A DNA stretch of 64,000 nt from Enterococcaceae bacterium OF42-14pH9A (GTDB taxonomy: Bacteria > Bacillota > Bacilli > Lactobacillales > Enterococcaceae). Each line of letters begins with the position of its first letter. Position 1 is the stretch's first letter. The notes under the pieces are model-generated. The model was not told the origin of the DNA and did not search any database. It saw nothing but the letters and a program-made list of their open reading frames with translations. Location: positions 434,001 through 498,000 of the forward strand of contig JAQEYU010000001.1 in NCBI GenBank assembly GCA_027692465.1, written 5' to 3'. This document shows, one piece after another, positions 55,467 to 64,000 of this stretch. The position numbers were made by a program, and so were the translations under genes.

Positions 55467-56327
55467 ATGTGGGAAGAACAGTTTTTGATGAAATTGGTCT
55501 TGTGTAAAGGGATGGGAATTGAAAAGAAGTGGGCGCTGTGGAAATACGTTCGGATGCATCAATTAAAAGATCTGACATACAGTGAGATGACAAAACTTTT
55601 AGGATACGATCGTTTTTCAGAAGTTGTCAGGGTGAGCTGGCAGTCTTTGACAGCAGAGAAACTTGCAAAAGAGCTGACGGGTCAAAAATTTATCACGATT
55701 GATTCGCCGCTTTATCCGGAATACCTGAAAGAGATTGCTTATCCCCCGTTAGCGTTGTTTTATGAAGGACGCAAAGAACTGCTCCAAAAAAAACTGGTGG
55801 CTTTTGTCGGTGCGCGGGAAGCTACCGCTTATGGTCGGCGGGTAATCCGTGATTTTGTCCCGGAGATTGTTCGGGCTAATTTTGTGATCGTCTCAGGACT
55901 GGCAAAGGGTATCGACAGCTGTGCACACCAAGCAGCTGTCGAAAGCGGCGGATTTACGATTGGAGTCCTCGGTACAGGCGTCGATATCTGTTATCCGGCT
56001 CAAAGTCGCGACCTGTACGAGCGAATGAAAAAAGAGCAGTTGATCATCAGTGAATACCCTCGAGGAACGACACCGCAGAAGTATCACTTTCCCATGCGCA
56101 ACCGGATCATCGCCGGCTTGTCACTGGGATTGTGTGTGGTGGAAGCCAAGGCCAGAAGCGGTTCTTTGATCACTGCTCAGCAAGCGTTGGAGGACGGCCG
56201 GGAAGTTTTTGCAATTCCGGGAGATGTCTTGAACGGGCATTCCAGCGGCTGCCACAGCCTGATTCAAGACGGTGCCAAGTGTGTGTACACTAAGCAGGAT
56301 ATTTTGGATGAACTACCGGACTTTTAA
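55467..56327 (+). CDS. dprA: DNA-processing protein DprA
   Basis: A 286-residue protein that loads RecA on incoming single-stranded DNA in natural transformation. The Rossmann domain has VAFVGAREATAYGRRV, IVSGLAKGIDSCAHQAA, GGFTIGVLGTGVDICYPAQ and FPMRNRIIAGLSLGLCVVEAKARSGSLITAQQALEDGREVFAIPG. No C-terminal winged helix is present. ATG 55467 follows AAAGGAGG. Its position before topA is conserved in Firmicutes. Most enterococci are not known to be transformable. Confidence 0.95.
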   Translation: MWEEQFLMKLVLCKGMGIEKKWALWKYVRMHQLKDLTYSEMTKLLGYDRFSEVVRVSWQSLTAEKLAKELTGQKFITIDSPLYPEYLKEIAYPPLALFYEGRKELLQKKLVAFVGAREATAYGRRVIRDFVPEIVRANFVIVSGLAKGIDSCAHQAAVESGGFTIGVLGTGVDICYPAQSRDLYERMKKEQLIISEYPRGTTPQKYHFPMRNRIIAGLSLGLCVVEAKARSGSLITAQQALEDGREVFAIPGDVLNGHSSGCHSLIQDGAKCVYTKQDILDELPDF

Positions 56328-56346
56328 AGATATTCAATGACCTTCC

Positions 56347-56375
56347 TTGACAAACCATTTTTGAATCGCTATAGT
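56347..56375 (+). promoter_or_regulatory. Strong promoter of topA
   Basis: TTGACA at 56347-56352 and TATAGT at 56370-56375 with a 17-base spacer, right after the dprA stop. Leader of about 65 bases. In other bacteria topA is controlled by supercoiling at its promoter. Confidence 0.75.
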
Positions 56376-56445
56376 TGAAACCGATTCTTGTTCAACCGTT
56401 TTCGATACAATAATATAGTAGAAACAGGAAGGAGCCGGTTCTTTT

Positions 56446-58524
56446 ATGGCATACAAATATCTGGTTATTGTGGAATCACCGGCAAAAGCCAAGACAATCG
56501 AGAAATATTTAGGACGCAATTACAAAGTAGTGGCCAGCGTCGGCCACATTCGCGACTTACCGAAAAGTAAAATGGGGATTGATGTGGAAAACAATTACGA
56601 ACCCCATTACATATCCATCCGAGGAAAAGGCGATGTCATCAAAGGGTTGCGCAGCGCTGCTAAAAAAGCCGAAAAAGTCTATCTCGCAAGTGACCCGGAC
56701 CGGGAAGGGGAGGCCATTGCCTGGCATTTGGCCCATTTACTGAATCTGGATCTGGAAGATAAAAATCGCGTGGTTTTCAACGAAATCACAAAGGAAGCAG
56801 TCAAAGCGGCTTTCAAGGAGCCCCGATCAATCGATGTCGATTTGGTGGATGCACAACAGGCCCGCCGCGTTCTTGATCGGCTGGTCGGTTATTCCATCAG
56901 TCCGATCCTTTGGCGCAAAGTCAAAAAAGGGTTGAGTGCCGGTCGGGTTCAATCCATCGCAGTGAAAATGATCATCGATCGGGAAAAAGAGATTCGGGCC
57001 TTTATTCCGGAAGAGTACTGGACCATTGACGGCAACTTCAAAAAGCAGACGAAAAAATTCAAAGCTGCTTTCTGGGGTGTCGATGGGAAGAAGAAAAAAC
57101 TGCCGCATGCTGAAAGTATCAAAGAGATTACCAATCGTTTGACAGGCAAGGACTATCAAGTGACCAAAGTCGAGAAAAAAGAACGCAAGCGCAATCCGGC
57201 AGCTCCGTTTACCACTTCCAGCCTGCAGCAAGAAGCTGCGCGGAAGTTGAATTTCCGGACCCGCAAGACCATGATGGTCGCCCAGCAGCTGTATGAAGGG
57301 ATTCCTTTAGGCAAGCAGGGGACAGTCGGGCTGATTACGTACATGCGTACCGACTCAAAACGGATCGCTGATTCAGCGAAAGCCGAAGCGGCTGACTTCA
57401 TTACCGAAACTTACGGGAAAGAATATTCCGCTCACGGCAAGGCGAAAGTCAAGAATGCTCAGGGCGCCCAAGATGCCCATGAAGCTGTCCGTCCTACCAG
57501 TGTATTGCGGACCCCTGATGAGATTTCTCAGTATCTGGACAAAGATCAACTGAAACTCTATACTCTGATCTGGTCCCGCTTTGTTGCCAGCCAGATGACA
57601 CCGGCTGTCTTGGATACTATGAAAGTCACTTTAGAGCAAAACGGCGTGATTTTTATCGCTAATGGTTCCAAGATCAAGTTCAAAGGGTTTATGTCCGTCT
57701 ATATCGAAGGGACCGATGACGGCAAGGAAGAAAAAGAAAATATTCTGCCGGAACTTATCGAAGGCGATACCGTACAGTCGGTGAATATCGAACCTAAGCA
57801 GCACTTTACGCAACCACCAGCTCGGTTCAGCGAAGCAACACTGATCCGCACCTTGGAAGAAAAAGGGGTCGGCCGCCCGTCAACTTACGCGCCAACCTTG
57901 GAGACTATTCAGCGGCGTTACTATGTGAAGCTGCAGCAAAAACGATTCGAACCGACCGAGTTAGGCGAAATCGTCAATACATTGGTGGAAGACTTCTTCC
58001 CACAAATCGTGGATGTCAATTTTACGGCCCAAATGGAAAACGACCTGGACAGTGTCGAAGAGGGCAAGGAAAATTGGGTCAAAGTGGTTGACCGTTTCTA
58101 TCGGCCTTTTGAAAAAGAACTCAACGAAGCCGAAGAAAAAATCGAAAAGATTCAGATCAAAGATGAACCTGCGGGCTTCGACTGTGATGTCTGCGGGCAT
58201 CCGATGGTCATCAAGCTGGGCCGCTTTGGCAAGTTCTATGCCTGCAGTAATTTCCCGGATTGTCGCAACACCAAGCCCATCGTAAAAGAAATCGGTGTCG
58301 TCTGCCCGGTTTGTCACGAAGGCCAGGTAATTGAGCGCAAATCCAAGAAGAATCGTCTCTTTTACGGCTGCTCCCGTTACCCGGATTGCGACTTTACCTC
58401 GTGGGACAAACCGGTCGGCCGCGATTGTCCGAAATGTGGCAAGTATTTAGTGGAAAAGAAAGTCAAAGGCGGTAAACAAGTTGTCTGCATCAATGGGGAC
58501 TACGAGGAAGCCATTCAAAAATAA
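56446..58524 (+). CDS. topA: DNA topoisomerase I
   Basis: A 692-residue type IA enzyme that relaxes negative supercoils. The N-terminal TOPRIM domain has [19 protein letters not shown] and [16 protein letters not shown]. The active-site Tyr is in [13 protein letters not shown]. Three Cys4 zinc-ribbon units close the protein: [44 protein letters not shown] and [10 protein letters not shown]...VVC. Length and order are standard. ATG 56446 follows GGAAGGAG. Confidence 0.97.
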   Translation: MAYKYLVIVESPAKAKTIEKYLGRNYKVVASVGHIRDLPKSKMGIDVENNYEPHYISIRGKGDVIKGLRSAAKKAEKVYLASDPDREGEAIAWHLAHLLNLDLEDKNRVVFNEITKEAVKAAFKEPRSIDVDLVDAQQARRVLDRLVGYSISPILWRKVKKGLSAGRVQSIAVKMIIDREKEIRAFIPEEYWTIDGNFKKQTKKFKAAFWGVDGKKKKLPHAESIKEITNRLTGKDYQVTKVEKKERKRNPAAPFTTSSLQQEAARKLNFRTRKTMMVAQQLYEGIPLGKQGTVGLITYMRTDSKRIADSAKAEAADFITETYGKEYSAHGKAKVKNAQGAQDAHEAVRPTSVLRTPDEISQYLDKDQLKLYTLIWSRFVASQMTPAVLDTMKVTLEQNGVIFIANGSKIKFKGFMSVYIEGTDDGKEEKENILPELIEGDTVQSVNIEPKQHFTQPPARFSEATLIRTLEEKGVGRPSTYAPTLETIQRRYYVKLQQKRFEPTELGEIVNTLVEDFFPQIVDVNFTAQMENDLDSVEEGKENWVKVVDRFYRPFEKELNEAEEKIEKIQIKDEPAGFDCDVCGHPMVIKLGRFGKFYACSNFPDCRNTKPIVKEIGVVCPVCHEGQVIERKSKKNRLFYGCSRYPDCDFTSWDKPVGRDCPKCGKYLVEKKVKGGKQVVCINGDYEEAIQK

Positions 58525-58631
58525 AGTGGTCTGAAAAGGCCGGTGTTCCCGTAGCGGCTTGCAGTGAACAGATGGCCTAAACTGCGGGTAATGGCATTTT
58601 CAGACGCTCTGTAAAGAGACAGCGTTAACGG

Positions 58632-58669
58632 CTCATGCATTCGGCGTAAAGCCGGCTGCATGAGTTTTT
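58632..58669 (+). terminator. Terminator after topA
   Basis: CTCATGCA...TGCATGAG stem with inner CGGC/GCCG pairing, followed by five T. Just upstream (58533-58604), GTCTGAAAAGGCC and GGCATTTTCAGAC are inverted, perhaps the ends of another decayed 164-bp repeat. Confidence 0.85.
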
Positions 58670-58720
58670 GAATGAACTGATCGAAAAAAGTTAAACCAAC
58701 AGACAGAAAAGAGGATATCT

Positions 58721-60019
58721 ATGCCTGAAACAATAAACGTTATCGGAGCCGGTCTGGCAGGTAGTGAAGCCGCGTGGCAGATCGCACAAGCCGGTGTTCC
58801 GGTCCGCCTTTACGAAATGCGCCCGGTCAAATCTACCGAGGCACATCATACTGAACATTTTGCAGAGCTGGTCTGTTCCAATTCGCTGCGGGGCAACAGC
58901 CTCGCCAATGCAGTCGGTGTGTTGAAAGAAGAAATGCGTCGCTTGGATTCGGTAGTGGTGACCTCTGCCGATGAAACTGCTGTCCCTGCCGGGGGCGCAT
59001 TGGCTGTAGATCGGGACACATTTTCCCAGTTAGTCACCAAAAAGGTCAAAGAACATCCGCTGGTCACTGTGATCCATGAAGAGGTGACTGAACTGCCGGA
59101 AGGAATCACGGTTGTGGCTTCCGGTCCGTTGACTTCGGAGCCGCTGGCAAAAGCCATCCAGTCGTTCAATGGTTCCGACGGCTTTTATTTTTACGATGCT
59201 GCTGCTCCCATCGTGGAAAAGAGCAGCATTGATATGGACAAAGTCTATCTGAAATCCCGTTATGACAAAGGTGAAGCAGCCTACTTGAACTGCCCTATGA
59301 GCAAAGAAGAGTTTGAAGCTTTCCGTGACGCACTGGTGACAGCTGAGGTTGCTCAGCTGAAGGAGTTTGAAAAAGAGAAGTATTTCGAAGGGTGTATGCC
59401 CATCGAAGTGATGGCGGGTCGTGGTCCCAAGACGATGCTGTTTGGCCCAATGAAACCAGTGGGCTTGGAAGATCCTAAAACCGGCAAACGTCCCCATGCT
59501 GTGATTCAGCTGCGCCAAGACAATGCAGCAGCCTCACTTTACAATATCGTCGGCTTCCAGACTCATTTGAAATGGGGCGAACAAAAACGGGTCTTTCGCA
59601 TGATCCCCGGTTTGGAAAATGCCGAATTCGTTCGTTATGGTGTCATGCATCGGAACAGCTTTATGAATTCACCGGAACTGCTCACTCAGACCTATGCTAC
59701 GAAAAAACGTCCGAATCTGTTTTTTGCCGGCCAGATGACCGGGGTCGAAGGTTATGTGGAAAGTGCGGCCAGTGGTTTAGTAGCCGGACTGAACGCAGCC
59801 AATCTGGCTCTCGGTAAAGCGCCACGGGTCTTCCCGCAGGAAACAGTTATCGGCAGTATGGCTTATTACATCACCCATGCAGAGGGCAAACATTTTCAAC
59901 CTATGAACGCTAATTTCGGTTTGCTCCCTGAGTTGCCGGAACGGATCAAAGACAAAAAGCTGCGTTATGCTGCCTTAGCCGAACGGGCGCTTGGTGCCTT
60001 GGCGCAGACAACAGAATAA
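58721..60019 (+). CDS. trmFO: tRNA (uracil-54-C5) methyltransferase TrmFO
   Basis: A 432-residue folate- and FAD-dependent enzyme that forms ribothymidine 54 in tRNA. The FAD site [20 protein letters not shown] is at the N-terminus; [55 protein letters not shown] and [24 protein letters not shown] are family marks. Full length. The order topA-trmFO-xerC-hslV is conserved in Firmicutes. Confidence 0.97.
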   Translation: MPETINVIGAGLAGSEAAWQIAQAGVPVRLYEMRPVKSTEAHHTEHFAELVCSNSLRGNSLANAVGVLKEEMRRLDSVVVTSADETAVPAGGALAVDRDTFSQLVTKKVKEHPLVTVIHEEVTELPEGITVVASGPLTSEPLAKAIQSFNGSDGFYFYDAAAPIVEKSSIDMDKVYLKSRYDKGEAAYLNCPMSKEEFEAFRDALVTAEVAQLKEFEKEKYFEGCMPIEVMAGRGPKTMLFGPMKPVGLEDPKTGKRPHAVIQLRQDNAAASLYNIVGFQTHLKWGEQKRVFRMIPGLENAEFVRYGVMHRNSFMNSPELLTQTYATKKRPNLFFAGQMTGVEGYVESAASGLVAGLNAANLALGKAPRVFPQETVIGSMAYYITHAEGKHFQPMNANFGLLPELPERIKDKKLRYAALAERALGALAQTTE

Positions 60020-60025
60020 TGACCA

Positions 60026-60056
60026 AAAGCTGCGACAGTCCTTTTGTCGCAGCTTT
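60026..60056 (+). terminator. Terminator after trmFO
   Basis: AAAGCTGCGACA and TGTCGCAGCTTT form a 12-base perfect stem with a seven-base loop, then CCTTTT. Confidence 0.88.
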
Positions 60057-60172
60057 CCTTTTGGGGGTGTCTGAGGAATAGACAGATCCGCTAAAAAGCG
60101 GAAATCAGCACTTTTTTTCTTAGATTTCTTAAGATAATTGTGGTAATTGTGAACGAACTTTGAAATATTACC

Positions 60173-60219
60173 TAAATTCTGACAATTTAATTGTCATTTT
60201 GAATTTGTTATGTTACATT
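60173..60219 (+). promoter_or_regulatory. Promoter and candidate CodY box of the xerC-codY operon
   Basis: TTGTCA at 60191-60196 and TACATT at 60214-60219 have a 17-base spacer. TAAATTCTGACAATT at 60173-60187 matches 11 of 15 positions of the CodY consensus, and TGACAATTTAATTGTCA (60180-60196) is a perfect palindrome reaching into the -35. The operon ends in codY, so this could be a feedback site. Confidence 0.5.
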
Positions 60220-60252
60220 TAGTCCGTGCTAAAAATGAGAGGAGTATCACCC

Positions 60253-61143
60253 ATGGATTGGCTCAGTGAATTTTATCGTTACCTTGAGGTTGAAAGGGGT
60301 TACTCAAAAAAGACGATAACTGCTTATCAACGGGATTTCGATGATTTCCAAGTGTTTTTAAATGAATCGGGAAACGGGGATTACTTGAAATTGGACCACC
60401 GGGATGTTAGAGTATATCTTGCTTTTCTCAATGAGCGGGAATACAGCCGCAACACTATCAGTCGAAAAATTGCCAGTCTGCGGGCCTTTTATCAGTTTTT
60501 GCTGCGGGAACAGGTCATTGCTGAAAATCCTTTTACTTATGTCCACCTAAAAAAAAAGAATGCCAAACTGCCCCGCTTTTTCTATGAAAAGGAGATGGCG
60601 GCGCTTTTTGATGCGGTCGCAGGCGATGAGCCGCTGCAACAGCGCAATCGTGCTCTGTTGGAGGTGTTATACGGTTCCGGTTTGCGGGTGGCCGAATGTG
60701 CCGGTTTGAAACTTACGGATATCGATTGGTCCGGCGGGGTCCTGCTGGTTTTGGGCAAAGGAAACAAGGAGCGCTATGTACCTTTTAGTGAACATGCCGA
60801 AGAAGCGATGAAGCGTTATTTGACAGACGGGCGCCGGCAGCTGACTGCCAAGCAGGAAAACGAGTGTCCGCAGCTTTTTGTCAATAATCAGGGGAAGCCG
60901 TTGACTACTCGCGGTATCGAGTATATTTTGGATCAGATCATCAAAAAAAGCAGCCTTGACAGTCAGATTCATCCTCATATGCTGCGACATACCTTCGCGA
61001 CGCATCTGCTGAACAACGGTGCGGATATGCGGACGGTCCAGGAACTATTGGGACATGTCAATTTGTCATCGACTCAGATCTACGCTCATGTGACAAAGGA
61101 AAGCCTGCAGAAAAACTATCGGCACTTTCATCCGCGAGCATGA
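60253..61143 (+). CDS. xerC: Tyrosine recombinase XerC
   Basis: A 296-residue recombinase that resolves chromosome dimers at dif. ATG 60253 follows GAGAGGAG. The N-terminal SAM-like domain has FYRYLEVERGYSKKTITAYQRDFDDF; the catalytic domain has LYGSGLRVAECAGLKLTDID (Arg), HPHMLRHTFATHLL (His, Arg), LGHVNLSSTQIYAHV (His and the Tyr nucleophile). It is the codV gene of Bacillus and starts the operon with hslVU and codY. Confidence 0.95.
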   Translation: MDWLSEFYRYLEVERGYSKKTITAYQRDFDDFQVFLNESGNGDYLKLDHRDVRVYLAFLNEREYSRNTISRKIASLRAFYQFLLREQVIAENPFTYVHLKKKNAKLPRFFYEKEMAALFDAVAGDEPLQQRNRALLEVLYGSGLRVAECAGLKLTDIDWSGGVLLVLGKGNKERYVPFSEHAEEAMKRYLTDGRRQLTAKQENECPQLFVNNQGKPLTTRGIEYILDQIIKKSSLDSQIHPHMLRHTFATHLLNNGADMRTVQELLGHVNLSSTQIYAHVTKESLQKNYRHFHPRA

Positions 61144-61191
61144 TAATCTCGCCATCGCCATAAGGATTTCGGCATGAAAGTTCAGAATCTT

Positions 61192-61335
61192 GGGGCGTGT
61201 CTGAAAACTCGGAAATAATTTTTAGTTTTTTTACCGGAATCGAAACTCCAGCTGTGTGTTTGGGATTCCCGCAAGGCAAGCTGTACTTCCAGGTTCCGGC
61301 AATATCCCAAAAGCGGATTCTGTCAGAACTGGCGG
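61192..61335. repeat. Decayed 164-bp repeat between xerC and hslV
   Basis: GGGGCGTGTCTGAAAACTC at 61192-61210 is a nearly exact left end. After it only loose matches remain (GGCAAGCTGTACTTCC, TTCCGGCAATATCCCAAAAG). If so, it lies within the xerC-hslVU-codY transcript. Confidence 0.55.
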
Positions 61336-61341
61336 ATTTTA

Positions 61342-61388
61342 TTGACATAAATCAAAACAAAATAAATAAGCAGCAGGCTACCTGCTGC
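61342..61388 (+). promoter_or_regulatory. Possible internal promoter and 5' stem-loop before hslV
   Basis: TTGACA at 61342-61347 with TAAATA at 61363-61368 (15-base spacer) may be a promoter. It is followed by a perfect hairpin, GCAGCAGG-CTA-CCTGCTGC (61370-61388), which would be at the very 5' end of the mRNA and has no T-run. Confidence 0.4.
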
Positions 61389-61411
61389 CAAAGAAACAAC
61401 GGAGGCAGAAT

Positions 61412-61954
61412 ATGGAATCACAATTTCATTCCACGACCATTTGTGCAGTGGAAAAAGATGGAAAATTTGCTATGGCCGGAGATGGCCAAGTAACGATGGG
61501 CGAACAAGTCGTCATGAAAGGGACCGCTCGTAAAGTCCGCCGAATCTATAATGGCGAAGTGGTTGTCGGTTTTGCCGGCAGCGTTGCCGATGCTTTTACC
61601 CTTGAAGAAAAATTTGAAGGCAAGCTTAATGAATATAACGGCAACTTGCAGCGGGCCGCTGTTGAGTTGGCCCAGGAATGGCGCACGCAACAAGCGATGC
61701 AGAAGCTGGAAGCTATGCTTATCGTAATGAACGACAAAGAAATGCTGCTGGTTTCCGGGACCGGCGAAGTGATTACACCGGATGACGGAATTCTTGCTAT
61801 CGGATCCGGCGGCAATTACGCATTGGCAGCGGCTCGGGCAATGAAGCAGCATAATGAGCAAATGTCAGCTCGGGAAATCGCTGAGAATGCATTGAATATC
61901 GCCGCTGATATCTGTATTTTTACCAATCACAATATTATCGTAGAAGAAATGTAG
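61412..61954 (+). CDS. hslV: ATP-dependent protease subunit HslV
   Basis: A 180-residue proteasome-like peptidase. After removal of MESQFHS the N-terminal Thr8 ([23 protein letters not shown]) should be the nucleophile, unlike the Ser of Bacillus Cod[29 protein letters not shown] and [14 protein letters not shown] are family marks. ATG 61412 follows ACGGAGG. It works as a double ring with HslU, encoded 10 bases on. Confidence 0.96.
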   Translation: MESQFHSTTICAVEKDGKFAMAGDGQVTMGEQVVMKGTARKVRRIYNGEVVVGFAGSVADAFTLEEKFEGKLNEYNGNLQRAAVELAQEWRTQQAMQKLEAMLIVMNDKEMLLVSGTGEVITPDDGILAIGSGGNYALAAARAMKQHNEQMSAREIAENALNIAADICIFTNHNIIVEEM

Positions 61955-61964
61955 AGGGAGTATT

Positions 61965-63362
61965 ATGGCAGAAATCAATAAAACACCCAGAGAGATTGTC
62001 TCTGAATTAGATCAATATATCATCGGCCAGCAGGAGGCCAAAAAGGCTGTGGCCGTGGCCTTACGGAATCGTTATCGTCGCCTGCAGCTGGAAGAAGAGA
62101 TGCAACAAGAAGTCACCCCGAAAAATATGCTGATGATCGGGCCTACCGGTGTCGGTAAGACAGAAATCGCCCGCCGTCTGGCAAAGATCGTCCAAGCGCC
62201 TTTTGTCAAAGTCGAAGCTACTAAGTTTACCGAAGTCGGCTATGTCGGTCGGGATGTGGAATCCATGGTGCGGGATTTGGTGGAAAACGGGATCCAGATT
62301 GTCCGTAAAGAACAGTACAGCCGGGTTTACAGTCGAGCTGTGAAAAAGGCCAATCGTCGTTTGGTGAAGGTTTTAGTGCCGGGGATCAAAAAAGAACAGA
62401 AAAAAGCCGGAAATCCCTATGAACAGATGATGACGATGTTTTCGATGGGCCAACAGGAAAGTGAGCCGAAAGAAGAGCTCACCGAAGAAATCAAAACCAA
62501 TCGCCAGGCTATCTTTGAACAGTTGGAAAATGGTCTACTGGACGAGCGGGAAGTCACAATCGAGATCGAAGAACCCAAAGTCCAAGGGCCCTCTATGAAT
62601 AACGGCTTGGAGCAGATGGGAATCGACCTGAATGAGACGCTTGATGCTTTGAAACCTCGCAAGAAGCAGGAGCGGACAGTAACGGTCAAAGAAGCCCGTG
62701 AACTTCTAATACAAGAAGAATCTTCCAAACTGGTAAACGATGCCGATATTCACAGCGAGGCGATCCGTTTGGCAGAGTCCAGCGGGATCATCTTCATTGA
62801 TGAAATCGACAAGATCACTTCCAAATCACAACAATCCGGCGAAGTTTCACGTGAAGGAGTCCAACGGGATATTCTGCCAATCGTGGAAGGTTCGCAAGTC
62901 AATACCAAATACGGAGTCATCAACACCGATCATATCCTGTTTATCGCATCGGGGGCTTTCCACTTGTCAAAACCCAGTGATTTGATTCCGGAACTGCAGG
63001 GACGTTTTCCAATCCGGGTGGAATTGGAAGATTTGACAGCCGAAGACTTCGTCAAGATTTTGACAGAGCCCAACAACGCACTGATCAAGCAATATATCGC
63101 TTTGTTGGATACGGAAAATGTCCGAGTGACGTTCACCCGTGAATCTTTGGAAAAAATCGCTCAAATCGCTTTTGATGTGAACCGGGACACCGATAATATC
63201 GGAGCTCGCCGGCTGCATACGATTCTTGAAAAGCTCTTGGAGGATCTGTTGTTTGAAGCACCGGATATGCAGATGGGCGAGATCACAATCACTGAAAACT
63301 ATGTAAATGAAAAATTGGCAGCGATCGTGTCTGATCAAGATCTCAGCCGTTATATTTTGTAA
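61965..63362 (+). CDS. hslU: HslU ATPase subunit of HslUV
   Basis: A 465-residue AAA+ unfoldase. Walker [15 protein letters not shown] near residue 57, then the inserted I domain (about 110-240), Walker [12 protein letters not shown] near residue 273, and sensor region [15 protein letters not shown]. The pore loop is in EVGYVGRD (GYVG). The C-terminus ends LSRYIL, as needed to dock on HslV. codY starts 19 bases after. Confidence 0.97.
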   Translation: MAEINKTPREIVSELDQYIIGQQEAKKAVAVALRNRYRRLQLEEEMQQEVTPKNMLMIGPTGVGKTEIARRLAKIVQAPFVKVEATKFTEVGYVGRDVESMVRDLVENGIQIVRKEQYSRVYSRAVKKANRRLVKVLVPGIKKEQKKAGNPYEQMMTMFSMGQQESEPKEELTEEIKTNRQAIFEQLENGLLDEREVTIEIEEPKVQGPSMNNGLEQMGIDLNETLDALKPRKKQERTVTVKEARELLIQEESSKLVNDADIHSEAIRLAESSGIIFIDEIDKITSKSQQSGEVSREGVQRDILPIVEGSQVNTKYGVINTDHILFIASGAFHLSKPSDLIPELQGRFPIRVELEDLTAEDFVKILTEPNNALIKQYIALLDTENVRVTFTRESLEKIAQIAFDVNRDTDNIGARRLHTILEKLLEDLLFEAPDMQMGEITITENYVNEKLAAIVSDQDLSRYIL

Positions 63363-63381
63363 GAGGAGAAGTGGAGAAAAA

Positions 63382-64000
63382 TGACATCACTATTGGAGAA
63401 AACCAGACGGATCAACGAACTGCTGCAACAAAAAAACACTTTTGATATGAAATCGGATCTGCCTTACGACAAAATGGCTATGACGCTGGGAGATATCCTG
63501 GATGCAAATACTTACATCATTTCCAGTGAGGGAACTTTGTTGGGGTTCAATGAAAAACACGATGTAAACAATGATCGGGTCAAGAACATGTTTGTAGAAA
63601 AGCAGTTTCCGAAAGCTTATACTGACATGGTAGATCATCTCGGGAAGACAGAAGCGAATATCGCCATCGACAGTGACATGACTGCTTTTCCAGTGGAACG
63701 ACGGGAACAATACCCCCATGGTTTGACGACCGTCGTACCGATCTTCGGTGCCGGTGAACGATTAGGAACAATCATTTTAGCCCGTGTGGAAGCAGCTTTC
63801 ACCGATGAGGATCTGGTGTTGGCAGAATATGGTGCAACGGTTGTCGGGATGCAGTTTTTGTATCAGAAATCCCGCAATATTGAAGAGGATGTCCGCAGTG
63901 CGACTGCTGTACAGATGGCCATCAATACCTTGTCCTACAGTGAACTGAAGGCAGTGCAGGCGATTTTCGAAGCTTTGGATGGTGATGAAGGCCGTTTGAC
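63382..64000 (+). CDS. codY: GTP-sensing transcriptional repressor CodY, 3' end outside window
   Basis: The first 206 codons are present. ATG 63382 follows GTGGAG. The N-terminal GAF domain for branched-chain amino acids is clear (MTSLLEKTRRINELLQQ, FDMKSDLPYDKMAMTLGDILDANTYIISSEGTLLG, FPVERREQYPHGLTTVVPIFGAGERLGTIILARV), followed by the linker helix and the start of the winged helix (LSYSELKAVQAIFEALDGDEGRLT). CodY represses amino-acid and other genes during growth in rich medium. It closes the xerC-hslV-hslU-codY operon. Confidence 0.95.

Overview
The window reads as a chromosomal segment of a low-to-moderate GC Gram-positive coccus of the Lactobacillales, most likely an Enterococcus or a near relative. 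The reasons are the mltG-greA-liaFSR order, a xerC-hslV-hslU-codY operon, a rhamnose-polysaccharide locus with an ABC exporter and a multidomain rhamnan glycosyltransferase resembling the enterococcal epa layout, the long (Lactobacillus casei-type) thymidylate synthase, and strong AAGGAGG ribosome sites with several TTG starts. The species cannot be named from the sequence alone. No rRNA, tRNA, CRISPR array, prophage or intact insertion sequence was seen.

Layout. 1-1144: two AT-rich genes of unknown function, one cut by the window edge and one a four-helix membrane protein, followed by a 650-bp gene-poor junction. 1793-15544: a one-direction cell-wall polysaccharide locus with an O-antigen polymerase/ligase-like membrane protein, three GT2 glycosyltransferases, rfbA-rfbC-rfbB-rfbD for dTDP-L-rhamnose, a Wzm/Wzt-type ABC exporter, a 1003-residue three-part glycosyltransferase and a GT4 enzyme. 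15614-21325: two divergent secreted wall enzymes, an L,D-transpeptidase and a GH25 muramidase, that share arrays of GW-like wall-binding modules. 21620-28086: mltG, greA, the cell-envelope stress system liaFSR, a KtrA/TrkA potassium regulator and a HesB-like protein. 28975-32661: a two-gene ABC exporter whose second gene is broken. 32900-42071: a polyprenyl-phosphate glycosyltransferase, a 2-hydroxyacid dehydrogenase, a DUF1189 protein, sodA, an acetyltransferase, a cold-shock protein, an LCP ligase and a class B PBP. 42373-52896: an ABC-F protein, thyA-dfrA, hemolysin III, DegV, the YpmR/YpmS/MsrA/YozE group, ctpA and lepB. 53558-64000: rbgA-rnhB, dprA, topA, trmFO, xerC-hslVU and the start of codY.

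Cell-envelope work dominates: sugar nucleotide supply, chain assembly, export, LCP attachment, peptidoglycan synthesis (PBP, MltG), cross-linking or anchoring (L,D-transpeptidase), cleavage (muramidase) and stress sensing (LiaFSR).

The most notable non-coding feature is a family of about 164-bp imperfect palindromes with perfect or near-perfect 20-bp inverted ends and apparent TA target duplications. Four are well preserved (24013, 28409, 45909, 53216) and several more are decayed, all at gene ends. They look like MITEs. One sits in the dfrA stop codon, where its insertion seems to have changed TAA to TAG without altering the protein. Candidate CodY boxes were found before rfbA and before the xerC-codY operon.
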